Notes under the pieces: generated by a model
Databases searched by the model: none
What the model was told of the DNA's origin: nothing
Seen by the model: only the letters and a program-made list of their open reading frames with translations
Translations under genes and position numbers: made by a program
Assembly (NCBI GenBank): GCA_020446945.1
Contig: JAGRDS010000010.1
Location: 109,840 to 173,839, forward strand
Length of the DNA: 64,000 bases
Reading direction: 5' to 3'
Source: Parvularculaceae bacterium
Lineage (GTDB): Bacteria > Pseudomonadota > Alphaproteobacteria > Caulobacterales > Parvularculaceae
Shown: piece after piece, positions 9,244 to 18,660 of the stretch
Layout of the letters: every line of letters begins with the position of its first letter
How positions within the stretch are numbered: position 1 is the stretch's first letter

Positions 9244-11559
9244 ATGACGAAGTGCCAAAAGCTAAGTCGAAAGGCCGCCTGGTTTGCGGGGCGGGGGGCG
9301 TCCGTAATTGCACTACTCGCCGCTACGGGCGGCATCAGCCAAGCGAATGCGCAAGGCGCCGAAAGCGAAAAAACGGCGGGGATCGATGAGCTGGTCGTGA
9401 CGGCGCAGAAGCGGGCGCAAAGCGCACAAGACGTCGGGATTACGATCAACAGCTATGGCGCCGAGCAGATCGAAAAATTCGGCTGGGATGCGCCGGAAGA
9501 TGTTGCAGGGATGACGCCGGGGCTGTTTGTCAGCCCAGGGGCGTCTGGCGGAGCCGCAGCGAATTACTCCATTCGCGGCATCGGCCTCAATGACTTTACG
9601 ACAAACAATTCTTCGCCTGTCGCCGTCCATATTGACGAGGTTTTCCTACCGTCGATGAATTTTTTGAACTTCGGCCTGTTCGATCTTGAACGAGTGGAAG
9701 TGTTAAAAGGGCCGCAGGGTACGCTGTTCGGACGCAACACTACCGGCGGTACGGTGAACTTCTACACCAGGAAACCTACAGAAGAGTTTGAAGCCGGGAT
9801 TACCGCCGGCGCCGCGCGGCATTCGCGAGCGGACATTGACGCATATGTGAGCGGTCCCGTCAGCGATACGTTATCCTATCGCTTATCAGGCTTTTTCAGA
9901 ACCCAATCGGGAGGGGATGGCTTCAACTCCTTCTACAATCGTGAGGTTGGCGGCATTGATGAGTGGTGGTCTGTGCGCGGACAACTCGCCTGGCGCCCGA
10001 CAGAAAATTTCGATGTCAACATATCGGTTTTCGGGGGAGTGGAGGATCAGGAAGGCAACACCTACGGCGACGCCTTTTCCTACGATGCGACCGGCTATGT
10101 GCCCGGAACATTTGGGGCTTTGTGCAGCGCCTACGCTAACGGAGATGTAATCAAAAACGGCGTCGTCACCGGCTGCGTCGGATTCGAAGGCGTGCCAAAT
10201 GACGGCGATTTCTACACCAACAATCCGGGCGTCGTGAACAATTCCCGTGTGAAGAGTTTTGGAACGATCGTAACTGGGAATCTGGATTTCAGCTTTGCGA
10301 CCCTTACGTCGGTCACCGGATATCTCGATGTCAATCGTTTCGACGGGGAAGATGCGGATTTCTCGCCGCCGGTGTTGCTCGATATTTTTTATGACCTCGA
10401 CCACCAATCGTTCAGCGAAGAGATTCGATTGACCTCGAGCGAAACGACGCCTCTGAGCTGGACCATCGGGACGTCCTTTGCGACCGATGAGGTCGACGCG
10501 GTGCTGCATGCGATCTGGCCGCTATTCGGCGGGTATTTTCCGAATATCTACACCCAGAAAACCGATGCTTTTGCCGTGTTCGGGCAAGGCGAATACGCGC
10601 TGACCGATCAGTTGAGCATTTTGGCCGGTCTGCGCTACTCGATAGAGGATCGTTCTTTCCTCGGCGGTACGCAAGCTCACAACGTGCCGGCGAACCTCGC
10701 GCCATACGAAATTCCACCAGAAAGTTTTGTTGCTCAATTGGCCTTTGCAGATGACTCCGTTCGTGCGGAAAAAGTCAACTACAAAGTCGGCGTGAATTAC
10801 CACCTTACCGATTCGGCGATGCTCTACGCGAGCTATACGACCGGCTTTAAGGGTGGCGGATTCACCGGCACTTGGACGTTTAACCAGAACGAACTTGAAG
10901 GATTCAACGAAGAAAATCTGAAAGCGGTGGAGGCTGGGTTCAAATCGCAGTTCCTCGACAATCGCGTCCGCTGGAATACTTCGTTTTACTATTATGATTA
11001 TGAAGACATTATTCTTCAGATAAACGAGAACGTTCCGCAGCCTGTATTCCGGTTCCAAAATGGTGCGGACGCCGAGGTGTTCGGCGTCGAAACAGATTTA
11101 GTGGTCGCACCGACAGCGGGGTTGCAATTCGGCGTAGCCGCCGCCTGGCAGGACAGCGAAATTGTCGATGTGGCGATAGGCAACGAGGCGCTGCTTGGCC
11201 AGCAGTTGGTGTACGCTCCGGAATGGTCGGGAAGCTGGTTCGTCGATTACTCGTTCCCGATCGGTCGGGAGCTTGAAAGCACATTGTCGTTTAACGGCAA
11301 GTTTTCATCCGATTATCAGGCTGAGTATCCGCCAACGCCGGTTTCGACCCTGCCGGGGTATGCGACAGTAGATGTGCGTCTCGCTCTGGCGCCGCTGTCG
11401 GGGCAATGGGAAGTTGCGGCCTGGGCGCGCAACTTAACCGATGAGCACTGGATTTTATATCTCAATGACATAGCTGGTTGTTGTTCTCAGCCGGCCTTGA
11501 TCAACAGCCAAAGACGGTCATTCGGATTTGAAGTGACTTATCGGTTTGGTGCGTACTGA
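9244..11559 (+). CDS. TonB-dependent outer-membrane receptor
   Basis: A 771-residue outer-membrane transporter energised by TonB-ExbBD. A signal peptide (cleavage near ANAQG, about residue 37) is followed by the TonB-box/start of plug IDELVVTAQKR, a canonical plug domain (SIRGIGLNDF, DLERVEVLKGPQGTLFGRN, TGGTVNFYTRKP) and a 22-strand-type beta-barrel ending in an aromatic-rich terminus (FEVTYRFGAY). The plug looks like those of the receptors with sphingomonad/caulobacter-type broad substrate range rather than a dedicated siderophore receptor. ATG 9244 was chosen because of the good ribosome site GGAGGG just before it; a GTG six bases upstream overlaps that site. It is the first gene of a run with amidase, esterase and kinase genes, so it probably imports their substrate. 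Confidence 0.93.
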   Translation: MTKCQKLSRKAAWFAGRGASVIALLAATGGISQANAQGAESEKTAGIDELVVTAQKRAQSAQDVGITINSYGAEQIEKFGWDAPEDVAGMTPGLFVSPGASGGAAANYSIRGIGLNDFTTNNSSPVAVHIDEVFLPSMNFLNFGLFDLERVEVLKGPQGTLFGRNTTGGTVNFYTRKPTEEFEAGITAGAARHSRADIDAYVSGPVSDTLSYRLSGFFRTQSGGDGFNSFYNREVGGIDEWWSVRGQLAWRPTENFDVNISVFGGVEDQEGNTYGDAFSYDATGYVPGTFGALCSAYANGDVIKNGVVTGCVGFEGVPNDGDFYTNNPGVVNNSRVKSFGTIVTGNLDFSFATLTSVTGYLDVNRFDGEDADFSPPVLLDIFYDLDHQSFSEEIRLTSSETTPLSWTIGTSFATDEVDAVLHAIWPLFGGYFPNIYTQKTDAFAVFGQGEYALTDQLSILAGLRYSIEDRSFLGGTQAHNVPANLAPYEIPPESFVAQLAFADDSVRAEKVNYKVGVNYHLTDSAMLYASYTTGFKGGGFTGTWTFNQNELEGFNEENLKAVEAGFKSQFLDNRVRWNTSFYYYDYEDIILQINENVPQPVFRFQNGADAEVFGVETDLVVAPTAGLQFGVAAAWQDSEIVDVAIGNEALLGQQLVYAPEWSGSWFVDYSFPIGRELESTLSFNGKFSSDYQAEYPPTPVSTLPGYATVDVRLALAPLSGQWEVAAWARNLTDEHWILYLNDIAGCCSQPALINSQRRSFGFEVTYRFGAY

Positions 11560-11714
11560 TTAGCGCCGTAGCGTGATCCGCGAGCTGGACCTGGCTTTCG
11601 GGTCACGCAAAGATTGCATCTCAGGCGGATGACCGTTTCGCCCGGACGCAGATCTACGAGCGTGCGGACCGTTTTGTTCGATTGGAATTGCATCAAGCCG
11701 AGTTGAAAACGCAG

Positions 11715-13121
11715 ATGTCGTTGAAGTCACTCCACTACGAAAGTTTGAGCAGGGTCGCCTCGCTCATTCGTCGCCGAAAAATATCTCCGGTTGAACTTGC
11801 CAAACATCAGTTCGAGCGGATTAACGATATCGATCCTGGCTTGCATGCATTTGTTCTTCTAACGAAGGAGCGCGCGCTTCGTCAGGCGCGCCAGGCTGAG
11901 GAGGAAATCCGGTCAAATATCTATAGGGGGCCGCTGCATGGTATTCCGATCGCATTGAAGGATCTTTTCTATGTCGCCGGCTCGCCGACCGCCGGCGGGC
12001 TCGATTTTTGCGCGGACTTCCTTCCGGACTATAGCGCCACCGTTGTAGAGCGACTTGACGCTGCCGGCGCCGTTATGCTCGGCAAGCTTGCAATGACAGA
12101 GGGGGCGGCCGGGAATGTCTATTCCCCTTCATGCGTGCGGCCGGTCAATCCCTGGAGAGGCGACCTTTATGAAGGCGCGTCGTCGAGCGGCTCAGGGGTT
12201 GCGACAGCGGCAGGCCTTTGTTTCGCGTCGCTTGGATCAGATACGGCGGGTTCATTGCGTTATCCGTGCGCGCAAAATGGACTGACAGGGCTAAAAGTCA
12301 CATACGGGCTGGTCTCGCGTTTCGGCGTATACGACTTGGCGCCCAGCCTTGACACTTTCGGACCGGTTGCGCGCTCCGCCGAGGATTGTGCGATCGTTCT
12401 CAGTGCTATCGCCGGCCGCGATTCAAATGATCCAACCTGTATGCAGCTTGCGCCGCAGGATTTTACCGCGAATGCGCCGCGTAATCTAAAAGGCGTCGTT
12501 ATAGGGTTCGACCCGGCCCTAATGGAAAAGCGCGGGGTCGAGAAGAAAACCCGGGCCGCGCTCGAAGACGCGCTGGCGGTGTTTACTCGCTGCGGCGCGG
12601 CTATTCGCGAATTCGAATTCCCCGACATCTCAGAAATTGAAGCTTTGTGGTTTGAGGCGTTGTTCGTTGAAATTGCGGGCGTTCACAAAGAGAATTTCGC
12701 CAAAAATCGCGGCGCCTACGATCCAGTGAACATGCCGTTTATCTTTGAAATTGCGCGATCCGTAGATGTGATAGACTATCCGGCGATTTTGCAGAAACGG
12801 GCTGCATTCGCTGGGCGCGTGGCGGAAATGTTCGATCAGATAGATCTGTTTCTTTCGCCGGTTATTCCCTGGGATGAAGCGACACACGAGCGAATTATCG
12901 CCCTTGCTGATCGCGCGAGCACTAATAATCTCTATGGTTTTAACTGGCCGGTGAATTTCGCCGGCATTCCGGCGATGGTGTTCCCTGCGTCAAAGGCGGT
13001 GAATGGTCCTCCGGTCTCACTGCAACTGTTAGGCCCAATACTGGGCGAACGATCGCTGTTAGGCGCTGTCAGGCTGTTTCAATCGAAAACAGATTGGCAC
13101 GATCAGCACCCAGAACTCTAA
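11715..13121 (+). CDS. Amidase-signature family hydrolase
   Basis: A 468-residue amidase-signature enzyme hydrolysing a C-N amide bond. The Ser-cisSer-Lys triad is visible: K82 (IALKDLF), cis-Ser about S156 (GASSSGSG) and nucleophile S180 (DTAGSLRYP), with the 24-residue serine spacing usual in the family. There is no signal peptide, so it acts in the cytoplasm. The surrounding sequence is too general to choose among GatA-like, urea/carbamate-related or xenobiotic amidases; there are no gatB/gatC neighbours, which argues against a role in tRNA amidation. The start is placed at ATG 11715; an upstream in-frame TTG at 11682 is less likely. It lies 155 bases after the TonB receptor and is followed by the esterase. 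Confidence 0.9.
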   Translation: MSLKSLHYESLSRVASLIRRRKISPVELAKHQFERINDIDPGLHAFVLLTKERALRQARQAEEEIRSNIYRGPLHGIPIALKDLFYVAGSPTAGGLDFCADFLPDYSATVVERLDAAGAVMLGKLAMTEGAAGNVYSPSCVRPVNPWRGDLYEGASSSGSGVATAAGLCFASLGSDTAGSLRYPCAQNGLTGLKVTYGLVSRFGVYDLAPSLDTFGPVARSAEDCAIVLSAIAGRDSNDPTCMQLAPQDFTANAPRNLKGVVIGFDPALMEKRGVEKKTRAALEDALAVFTRCGAAIREFEFPDISEIEALWFEALFVEIAGVHKENFAKNRGAYDPVNMPFIFEIARSVDVIDYPAILQKRAAFAGRVAEMFDQIDLFLSPVIPWDEATHERIIALADRASTNNLYGFNWPVNFAGIPAMVFPASKAVNGPPVSLQLLGPILGERSLLGAVRLFQSKTDWHDQHPEL

Positions 13122-13188
13122 GTCTAGGGAGAGGCGCGGAAATCGGGCAAAGGACCGGCCCGTCCACTGAAAATTGACGAAAGTACTT

Positions 13189-14136
13189 ATGAATACAAGA
13201 CCGGCATTAATCATGGGAGATGGCGCCGCGCCCGCCGATGTTGTTGAGTTCAATAGGCGGTTTGCGCAGCGGCTTTCATCATTCCGCGGTATTCACACGA
13301 CTCATCTCGATGATGAGAGGGCGCGTCGTGAGGCGGGTGAGGGGGTTTTTGGTGAGTACAGGATCGTTCAGACTGCGCGAGAGCAAGTTATTAATGGGCG
13401 CTCAGGCGACATTTCTGTCAGGATCATAGAGGCGAAAGAGCCGCGTGGCGTTTACTTGCATTTTCATGGCGGCGGGTGGGTGTTTGGCGCGGCGCATCAT
13501 TATGATGAACAGAATTTGTTTCTGGCGGAAAACTGTAATTTGACTACGATGAGTGTGAATTACCGGCTAGCGCCGGAAAATCCGTTTCCTGCTGCGCCAG
13601 ATGATTGTGAAGACGTTGCGTGTTGGCTGATCGAAGAAGGTGCGCAATCCTTGAATGCAGAGCGACTTTATATCGGCGGGGATTCAGCCGGTGCACATCT
13701 GGCGGTTATGACTCTCTTGAAGGCGCGCGATCGATATCGGCGCATGCCGTTTTCTGCGGCGAACCTCCTTTATGGATTTTATGATCTGGCATTATCGCCG
13801 AGCGCCCGTGCGTGGGGCGAGTTGAATTTGCCGCTCTCTACAGAAAGTCTTGAATGGTATGCGCAGCAATTCGCCGGAGGGCGACCGTTGTCGGACAAGG
13901 CGCTTTCGCCGATCCACGCGGATCTGACTGGCATGCCGCCTGCAATATTTACAGTCGGCACGCTTGATCCGCTTCTGGACGACACATTCTTGATGGCTGG
14001 CAGATGGATCTCTGCGGGAGGGCGGGCGTCCATCCTGCCTGTCGCGGGCGGCGTGCACGGCTTCATGCAAGTCAATGATTTATCGATAACCTCCCAAACG
14101 CAGCGGGCTGTTTGCGAATTTCTTAACCACAGCTAG
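13189..14136 (+). CDS. Alpha/beta-hydrolase fold esterase, hormone-sensitive-lipase (HSL) family
   Basis: A 315-residue cytoplasmic carboxylesterase of the HSL/bacterial family IV type. The oxyanion motif HGGGW is at 93-97, the nucleophile elbow GDSAGAH has S166, and the expected acid and histidine are D260 (GTLDPLLDD) and H290 (GGVHGF). The family hydrolyses short-chain acyl esters. The start ATG 13189 is preceded by an in-frame TTG at 13174 that seems less likely. It follows the amidase by 67 bases and ends six bases before the kinase, so the three genes probably form one transcription unit with the receptor. Substrate unknown. Confidence 0.9.
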   Translation: MNTRPALIMGDGAAPADVVEFNRRFAQRLSSFRGIHTTHLDDERARREAGEGVFGEYRIVQTAREQVINGRSGDISVRIIEAKEPRGVYLHFHGGGWVFGAAHHYDEQNLFLAENCNLTTMSVNYRLAPENPFPAAPDDCEDVACWLIEEGAQSLNAERLYIGGDSAGAHLAVMTLLKARDRYRRMPFSAANLLYGFYDLALSPSARAWGELNLPLSTESLEWYAQQFAGGRPLSDKALSPIHADLTGMPPAIFTVGTLDPLLDDTFLMAGRWISAGGRASILPVAGGVHGFMQVNDLSITSQTQRAVCEFLNHS

Positions 14137-14142
14137 ATTTGA

Positions 14143-15105
14143 GTGACGAAAGCAACCTATTCTGATGAAGAGTTTTGGACGGTTCTGGAAGCAACTGTCG
14201 TTGCCTACGTCCAAGCAGAGAAGCTTCCGGGTGCATATGCACAGGATGCGCGGAAATATCTTCGGACGATACTGCAAAACGCGAGAAAATCCTGCGAAGG
14301 AGTGGACTGCCCGATAATCGGCGTGAATGGGCCGCAAGGTTCGGGAAAATCAACATTCGCCAGATTATTGGCGTATGGATTTCAACTTGCATTCGAACTG
14401 CGATCTGTTGTCATTTCTATAGACGATTTTTATTACGGAAGGGAGGTGCGCGACCGCCTCGCACGTGAATTTCATCCTCTGTTTTCAGTTCGCGGCGCGC
14501 CTGGAACCCATGATGTGCAAAGTAGCCTGTGTCTTATCGAAAAACTAAGACACGCAGGGCCGGGCGAGAAAACCCTAATACCGAAATTCGACAAGGCGCT
14601 CGATGAACCGTCTGCGCCGTCGGATTGTAAATATTTTACGGGGCGCCCGGATCTTATCATCCTTGAAGGTTGGTGCGTTGGTGTGCCACCTCAATCCGAT
14701 GCGGATTTGCTCGTTCCGGTTAACGATCTTGAACGTATTAAGGATAGTGAAGGCGTTTGGCGGCGGCGTGCAAATAAACTGTTGGCTGAGGAGTATGCAG
14801 AGCTATTCCGCAAGTTGAACTTCCAGATCAGTCTCGTAGCGCCGTCGTTTGCAAAAGTGGTGGAGTGGCGGCAGCTCCAGGAGAAAAAGCTGAGATCAAA
14901 GCGCGGACGAACCGGCGCTGTCATGACTGATGATGAGGTCGCGGCGTTCACCCAGTTCTTTGAACGGCTGACCGTCTGGTCGCAAGAAAGCATGCCGGAA
15001 TTTTCTGATATCGTTCTTGTTCTTGATGATTTACATCGCTGGACACAGCTTCGCATATGGGTGAATGAACCGGACGGTAGAAAACGACTTATTCACCTTG
15101 AATAG
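14143..15105 (+). CDS. P-loop kinase of the D-glycerate 3-kinase (GLYK/Tda10) family
   Basis: A 320-residue P-loop kinase. The Walker A motif GPQGSGKST is at 63-71, followed by SIDDFYYG, a RGAPGTHDV segment, and the family-typical ILEGWCVG (Walker B region) and PVNDLERI. These match the D-glycerate 3-kinase family of plants, fungi and some bacteria, which makes 3-phosphoglycerate from D-glycerate; pantothenate-kinase and uridine-kinase relatives share the P-loop but not the EGWCVG/PVN pattern. Translation starts at GTG 14143 only six bases after the esterase stop, suggesting coupling. In this operon it may feed glycerate released by the amidase or esterase into glycolysis; the substrate is inferred. 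Confidence 0.8.
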   Translation: MTKATYSDEEFWTVLEATVVAYVQAEKLPGAYAQDARKYLRTILQNARKSCEGVDCPIIGVNGPQGSGKSTFARLLAYGFQLAFELRSVVISIDDFYYGREVRDRLAREFHPLFSVRGAPGTHDVQSSLCLIEKLRHAGPGEKTLIPKFDKALDEPSAPSDCKYFTGRPDLIILEGWCVGVPPQSDADLLVPVNDLERIKDSEGVWRRRANKLLAEEYAELFRKLNFQISLVAPSFAKVVEWRQLQEKKLRSKRGRTGAVMTDDEVAAFTQFFERLTVWSQESMPEFSDIVLVLDDLHRWTQLRIWVNEPDGRKRLIHLE

Positions 15106-15550
15106 TCGGTGAGGCGCGAAGGTGCGGGCGCGCCGGTCCGGGATTGGTCATGTCCGTAGACGAATATGTCGGCGGGAAGGTCGAGGCGCGCGATTACTCG
15201 GCGACGAAGCAGGCGGCGTCTTCGGCTGCGCGCCGAATGCTTGAATAACCGACAAGTTACACGCGCATCGGCCCACTAATCCGAATATGGCGCCGTAACC
15301 CGCCGAAAGTGTATCAGACTAAATCCATAAGCCATCGGGGTCACGTCTCAAGATATCAAGCGTGACGGACTAGCGCTGCGCAAACTATATATTAAACCCC
15401 ATCAATCGCTGTGCAAAATGCACACGGCGCGTCACATAGCTCCTGAAGGTTAGAGTTTCCGTTTCCTGCGATACAAATATTCCGCAAGAAACGGAATGAT
15501 GTGGGTTCGGATTTCTGCAATTTGCCATGCTTCTCGATCGGGAGGCGTGC
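15106..15550. other. Intergenic stretch between the kinase and the second receptor
   Basis: No convincing gene. A short frame at 15150-15248 (32 residues, starting MSVDEYVGG) has no recognisable family and could be a remnant. The right end holds the strong inverted repeat described separately and probably the promoter of the receptor at 15551. Confidence 0.4.
15457..15496. promoter_or_regulatory. Strong inverted repeat 55 bases upstream of a TonB-type receptor
   Basis: Arms of 14 bases (15457-15470 TTCCGTTTCCTGCG; 15483-15496 CGCAAGAAACGGAA) pair at 13 of 14 positions around a 12-base AT-rich loop. There is no U-tract, so it is not a simple terminator. It is placed like an operator or an RNA hairpin in the leader of the receptor gene. 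Which regulator would bind it is unknown. Confidence 0.6.
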
Positions 15551-17515
15551 GTGAATTGCAATAGATTTTCAGTAATATTATTTTCTGCCGTATTTTCCAG
15601 TTTCTGGATAACCGGCGATGCGCACGCACAAGCCACTGCGGATGCGCTCAGGGAAGCCGAAGATGCGTTTGGATCGCAATTTGGCGATGAATCTATTGGA
15701 ATCTACACGCTGAACTCGGTTCGCGGCTTCGACCTTTCTTCAGCGGGGAATTACCGCTTCGACGGCGCGTATTTTGTGAACAGCGCAGGTACGAGCCGCT
15801 TTTTTGTCGAAAGGCAAGACGTGCGAATTGGCTATAACACTCTTACGCTTGATTTTCCGGGGCCTTCCGGCGTTGTCGACATAAAGCTTCGTGACTTGAC
15901 AACGCCGACGCGGCAGGAACTGACGATTGGATCCGAGCCTTTCGGTACGCTTAACACTCAACTTCTCGCAAATTTCAAAACGAAAAACTCAGATTACGCC
16001 GTATCGGTCGGCATGGGCGCCAATATCGTCGGCCAAACGCCACAAGGCGCCGAAAGCAGTGATTTAATCGTCGCTGGTATTGTCCAGGCGCAACCGGCCG
16101 CAGGGGTGGACCTCAAGGTTTTCTTTGGCGACTATGGTTTTCGGGAAGAGGCGGCGTCAAAGTTTCAAATCGTCCAGAATGTCGACAGACTACCGCCTCG
16201 TATCAACCGTCGCCGATTTCTCGGACAGCCGTGGGCGGTGACGGACGCGCGCCGCCGTATTATTGGAGCGTCGAGTGAATTCGCTTTTGGCGGCGGCTGG
16301 CGCGGTGAGAGTATTTTCGTCGCGACGCAAACCGTGTTCGATGAACAATATACTACGCTCTTTACTATCGGCGCCGATCTGCTTGCGGCAGACGGTGTCG
16401 TGATAGCCTCGCCGAGGCAGTCGTTTGACGCCATCTCGGCGGAAGCAATCGCGGGTTGGCGCGGTGCTATGGGTAAAAGCGTTCATGACATTTCCCTGCA
16501 TGGCAGGCTACGGCGTTCGCATAGCGAATTTGGCGGGGAATTGCACGCGCCGCTGGGAGAAGCGCCCATCGGTACGCCGACGGCCGCCGCACCGCCGCCG
16601 GACCTTGGCTCGACACGCGCTTTGTTGGCCGACCGGGTCGATCAGATTTCACTCGGATTAAGTTATCAGGCGCTCATCGGCGATCGCGTGCGGCTCAATC
16701 TCGGCGTTATGAAAACAAGATATGAAAGGACATTCCAAGATATTTCGATGAGCGTTGAGACCGGCGCAACGAGCGCGCCTTGGCTTTACAATGTCGGAGC
16801 CGCCGTCACCGTGTCGCCGGGAGTGGAGCTTTATGGCAGCTATTCTCGCGGTCTTGAGGAGTCCGGGCGCGCGCCGTCCACCGCTGCGAACGCTAATGAA
16901 ATATTGCCCGCCGGATTGTCCACGCAAAAGGAAATCGGCATTCGAACGGAATTGACAAACAATATCGTGGCTTTCGTCGCCGGTTTTGATACAACCAAAC
17001 CGCTTCCAGGCTTGTCGCCCGATACGAACGAGTTCCGCCTGATTGGCGATGTCCGACATCGCGGAATTGAGCTTTCTGTTTCCGGCTCCATTAATGAAAA
17101 TCTTCGCCTCGTCGCTGGCGGGGTTTACATCGACGCCGCGGCGGCCCTGCCGGTTGGCGGCGGCGAGACAGGCAAAGAGCGTCCAATCGGTGTTCCGGAC
17201 CTGAAGGTGATCGCCAATCTGTCCTACTCGCCGGCGACGATCCCCGGCCTCACGTTCGATGGGGGCATCGAATATATTTCTTCGCAGCGCGCATTGCGGC
17301 GGGCCGGCGCTTCGGGCCGGGAGTCGCAATTGCCAGACTATCTAACCGCCAATCTTGGCGTGCGCTATGCTCTCGAGTTCGACAATATAGACGTGACGTT
17401 GCGAGCGCAGATACAAAACCTTTCCAACACCTTTTCCTGGACTGTCACGCAGGCCGAGATCCTGGATTACATTTCGCCTCGGAGTTTTCGTTTCGTTGCT
17501 ACGGCGGCATTTTAA
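15551..17515 (+). CDS. TonB-dependent-receptor-like outer-membrane protein with a diverged plug
   Basis: A 654-residue exported protein with signal peptide (cleavage near DAHAQA) and a C-terminal half that reads as alternating-strand beta-barrel, ending in aromatic F (FVATAAF). The N-terminal part resembles a TonB plug (NSVRGFDLSSAG, then YRFDGAYF, and GVVDIKLRD in place of the usual G-x-x-N-x-x-T) but it lacks a clear TonB box and the GPQ/GPSS turn. It is shorter than the usual 700-900 residues. I chose GTG 15551 because GGGAGG lies five bases upstream; ATG 15527 would place that ribosome site inside the gene. A bidirectional hairpin terminator overlaps its stop. It may be a receptor for an unusual ligand or use TonB in an altered way. 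Confidence 0.75.
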   Translation: MNCNRFSVILFSAVFSSFWITGDAHAQATADALREAEDAFGSQFGDESIGIYTLNSVRGFDLSSAGNYRFDGAYFVNSAGTSRFFVERQDVRIGYNTLTLDFPGPSGVVDIKLRDLTTPTRQELTIGSEPFGTLNTQLLANFKTKNSDYAVSVGMGANIVGQTPQGAESSDLIVAGIVQAQPAAGVDLKVFFGDYGFREEAASKFQIVQNVDRLPPRINRRRFLGQPWAVTDARRRIIGASSEFAFGGGWRGESIFVATQTVFDEQYTTLFTIGADLLAADGVVIASPRQSFDAISAEAIAGWRGAMGKSVHDISLHGRLRRSHSEFGGELHAPLGEAPIGTPTAAAPPPDLGSTRALLADRVDQISLGLSYQALIGDRVRLNLGVMKTRYERTFQDISMSVETGATSAPWLYNVGAAVTVSPGVELYGSYSRGLEESGRAPSTAANANEILPAGLSTQKEIGIRTELTNNIVAFVAGFDTTKPLPGLSPDTNEFRLIGDVRHRGIELSVSGSINENLRLVAGGVYIDAAAALPVGGGETGKERPIGVPDLKVIANLSYSPATIPGLTFDGGIEYISSQRALRRAGASGRESQLPDYLTANLGVRYALEFDNIDVTLRAQIQNLSNTFSWTVTQAEILDYISPRSFRFVATAAF

Positions 17516-17540
17516 AAACACGCACGAAAAATGTGTTTTT
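17514..17540. terminator. Bidirectional hairpin terminator between receptor and SGNH hydrolase
   Basis: AAAAACAC (17514-17521) pairs with GTGTTTTT (17533-17540). The U-rich arms work on both strands, and the hairpin sits between the stop codons of two convergent genes. Confidence 0.7.
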
Positions 17541-17560
17541 GCGCCGGGAAAGTTCACGTC

Positions 17561-18307
17561 TTATTTGCAATAGGGCGATGTAGCCGGCGGCTCCTTTGCT
17601 AGCGCCGCCGACACAATCTCTTTCCAGATAGCATAACCGTCTGAATTCATATGCAGACCGTCACGGACAAATATATCCTTTAATCCGTCTTTGCCGAACA
17701 TAGCCGAAGCGACATCGACGTACACAAGATCATTCCGCTGTTCGGCAATGGCTTTGATGCGCCTGTTCGCTTCTTGCTGTTTCTCCCTATCCATGGATCT
17801 GTCGAGGGACGGCTTAATGGATATGAAATAGACGGGAGCGTCTCCCAATGCTTTCGATTTCATCTCCATAAATTCTCGCATATCATCTGCAATGACATCT
17901 GGAGATTTTCCGCGTGAGAGATCATTTTCGCCGGCGTACAAAACAATATCTTTCGGTTTCAATGGCGCCACGATCAGGTCGAAATAATAGATTACATCGC
18001 TCAGTTCCGACCCGCCGAACCCGCGGCGGATGATTCGGCGGTCCGGCAAGTCGTCATTCGCTGTGAACCAGAAACGAATACTGGAGCTGCCGACAAATAC
18101 GGTCGAGCAGGGTGGAGGATTAAGAATTTCCTGTTCCATAAGGAATGCGTAGATTTCGGTTGCGAATGGCGAATCGGCTGTTAACGCCGAAGCACGCTCG
18201 CGGGCATTCGCGCCTTGCGCCCACAATCCAGGCAGGAGCAGAATAAAGCATGCAACGACACGGGGCGCGAAGCGGCGACGGTTATGTCTAGGTGATTTGA
18301 AGCGCAT
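17561..18307 (-). CDS. Secreted SGNH/GDSL-family hydrolase
   Basis: A 248-residue hydrolase with an N-terminal signal peptide (basic start MRFKSPRHNRRR, hydrophobic VACFILLLPGLWA, cleavage near ANARE). The SGNH blocks are visible: block I FVGSSSIRF with the nucleophile at about S75 (GSS in place of GDS), block II G99 (GFGGS), block III N128 (YAGENDL) and block V D216/H219 (RDGLHMN). Such enzymes remove acyl, acetyl or other ester groups from lipids or glycans, here in the periplasm or outside. ATG 18307 was chosen because GGAAGGA lies eight bases upstream. It converges on the aberrant receptor gene and could process that receptor's ligand, but no substrate can be read from the sequence. Confidence 0.88.
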   Translation of the reverse strand: MRFKSPRHNRRRFAPRVVACFILLLPGLWAQGANARERASALTADSPFATEIYAFLMEQEILNPPPCSTVFVGSSSIRFWFTANDDLPDRRIIRRGFGGSELSDVIYYFDLIVAPLKPKDIVLYAGENDLSRGKSPDVIADDMREFMEMKSKALGDAPVYFISIKPSLDRSMDREKQQEANRRIKAIAEQRNDLVYVDVASAMFGKDGLKDIFVRDGLHMNSDGYAIWKEIVSAALAKEPPATSPYCK

Positions 18308-18660
18308 AGCTCTGTTTCCTTCCGTTAACACACGGATTTATCAACAATACATCGATGAATGCCCAGATCGCGAAGTGCGCCTGCGCCGCCTCGGGCGATA
18401 ACGGTTAAATAATAGTGAAATTGTCCATCGTCAAAAATTCTGGAGCTTTTGAACGTTCGACCTAACGGCGGAATCGGCTCATCTCTGGTTTTAGTTTAGG
18501 CAGCGCGTTTGACGTGCTGCAACCGCCGTTATTCAAACATCTTGATGTTGGCCTTAGTCACTAAAATAAAATTGGCGGGCCGCGCAGAAATTCGTATTGC
18601 AATCGGCGATTAGGCCGCATTAGGTTCATTTAGCCATTTAGAGACAACGGAAGATTTATT
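18308..18660. other. Intergenic region between divergent secreted hydrolases
   Basis: No open frame with coding features. AT-rich patches near 18535-18570 and directly before 18661 are where the promoters of the two divergent genes should be, but no clean -35/-10 pair stands out. Confidence 0.4.

Noticed and set aside
15150..15248. 32-residue frame MSVDEYVGG... after the kinase gene
   Set aside because: Too short and no recognisable family, ribosome site or coupling.
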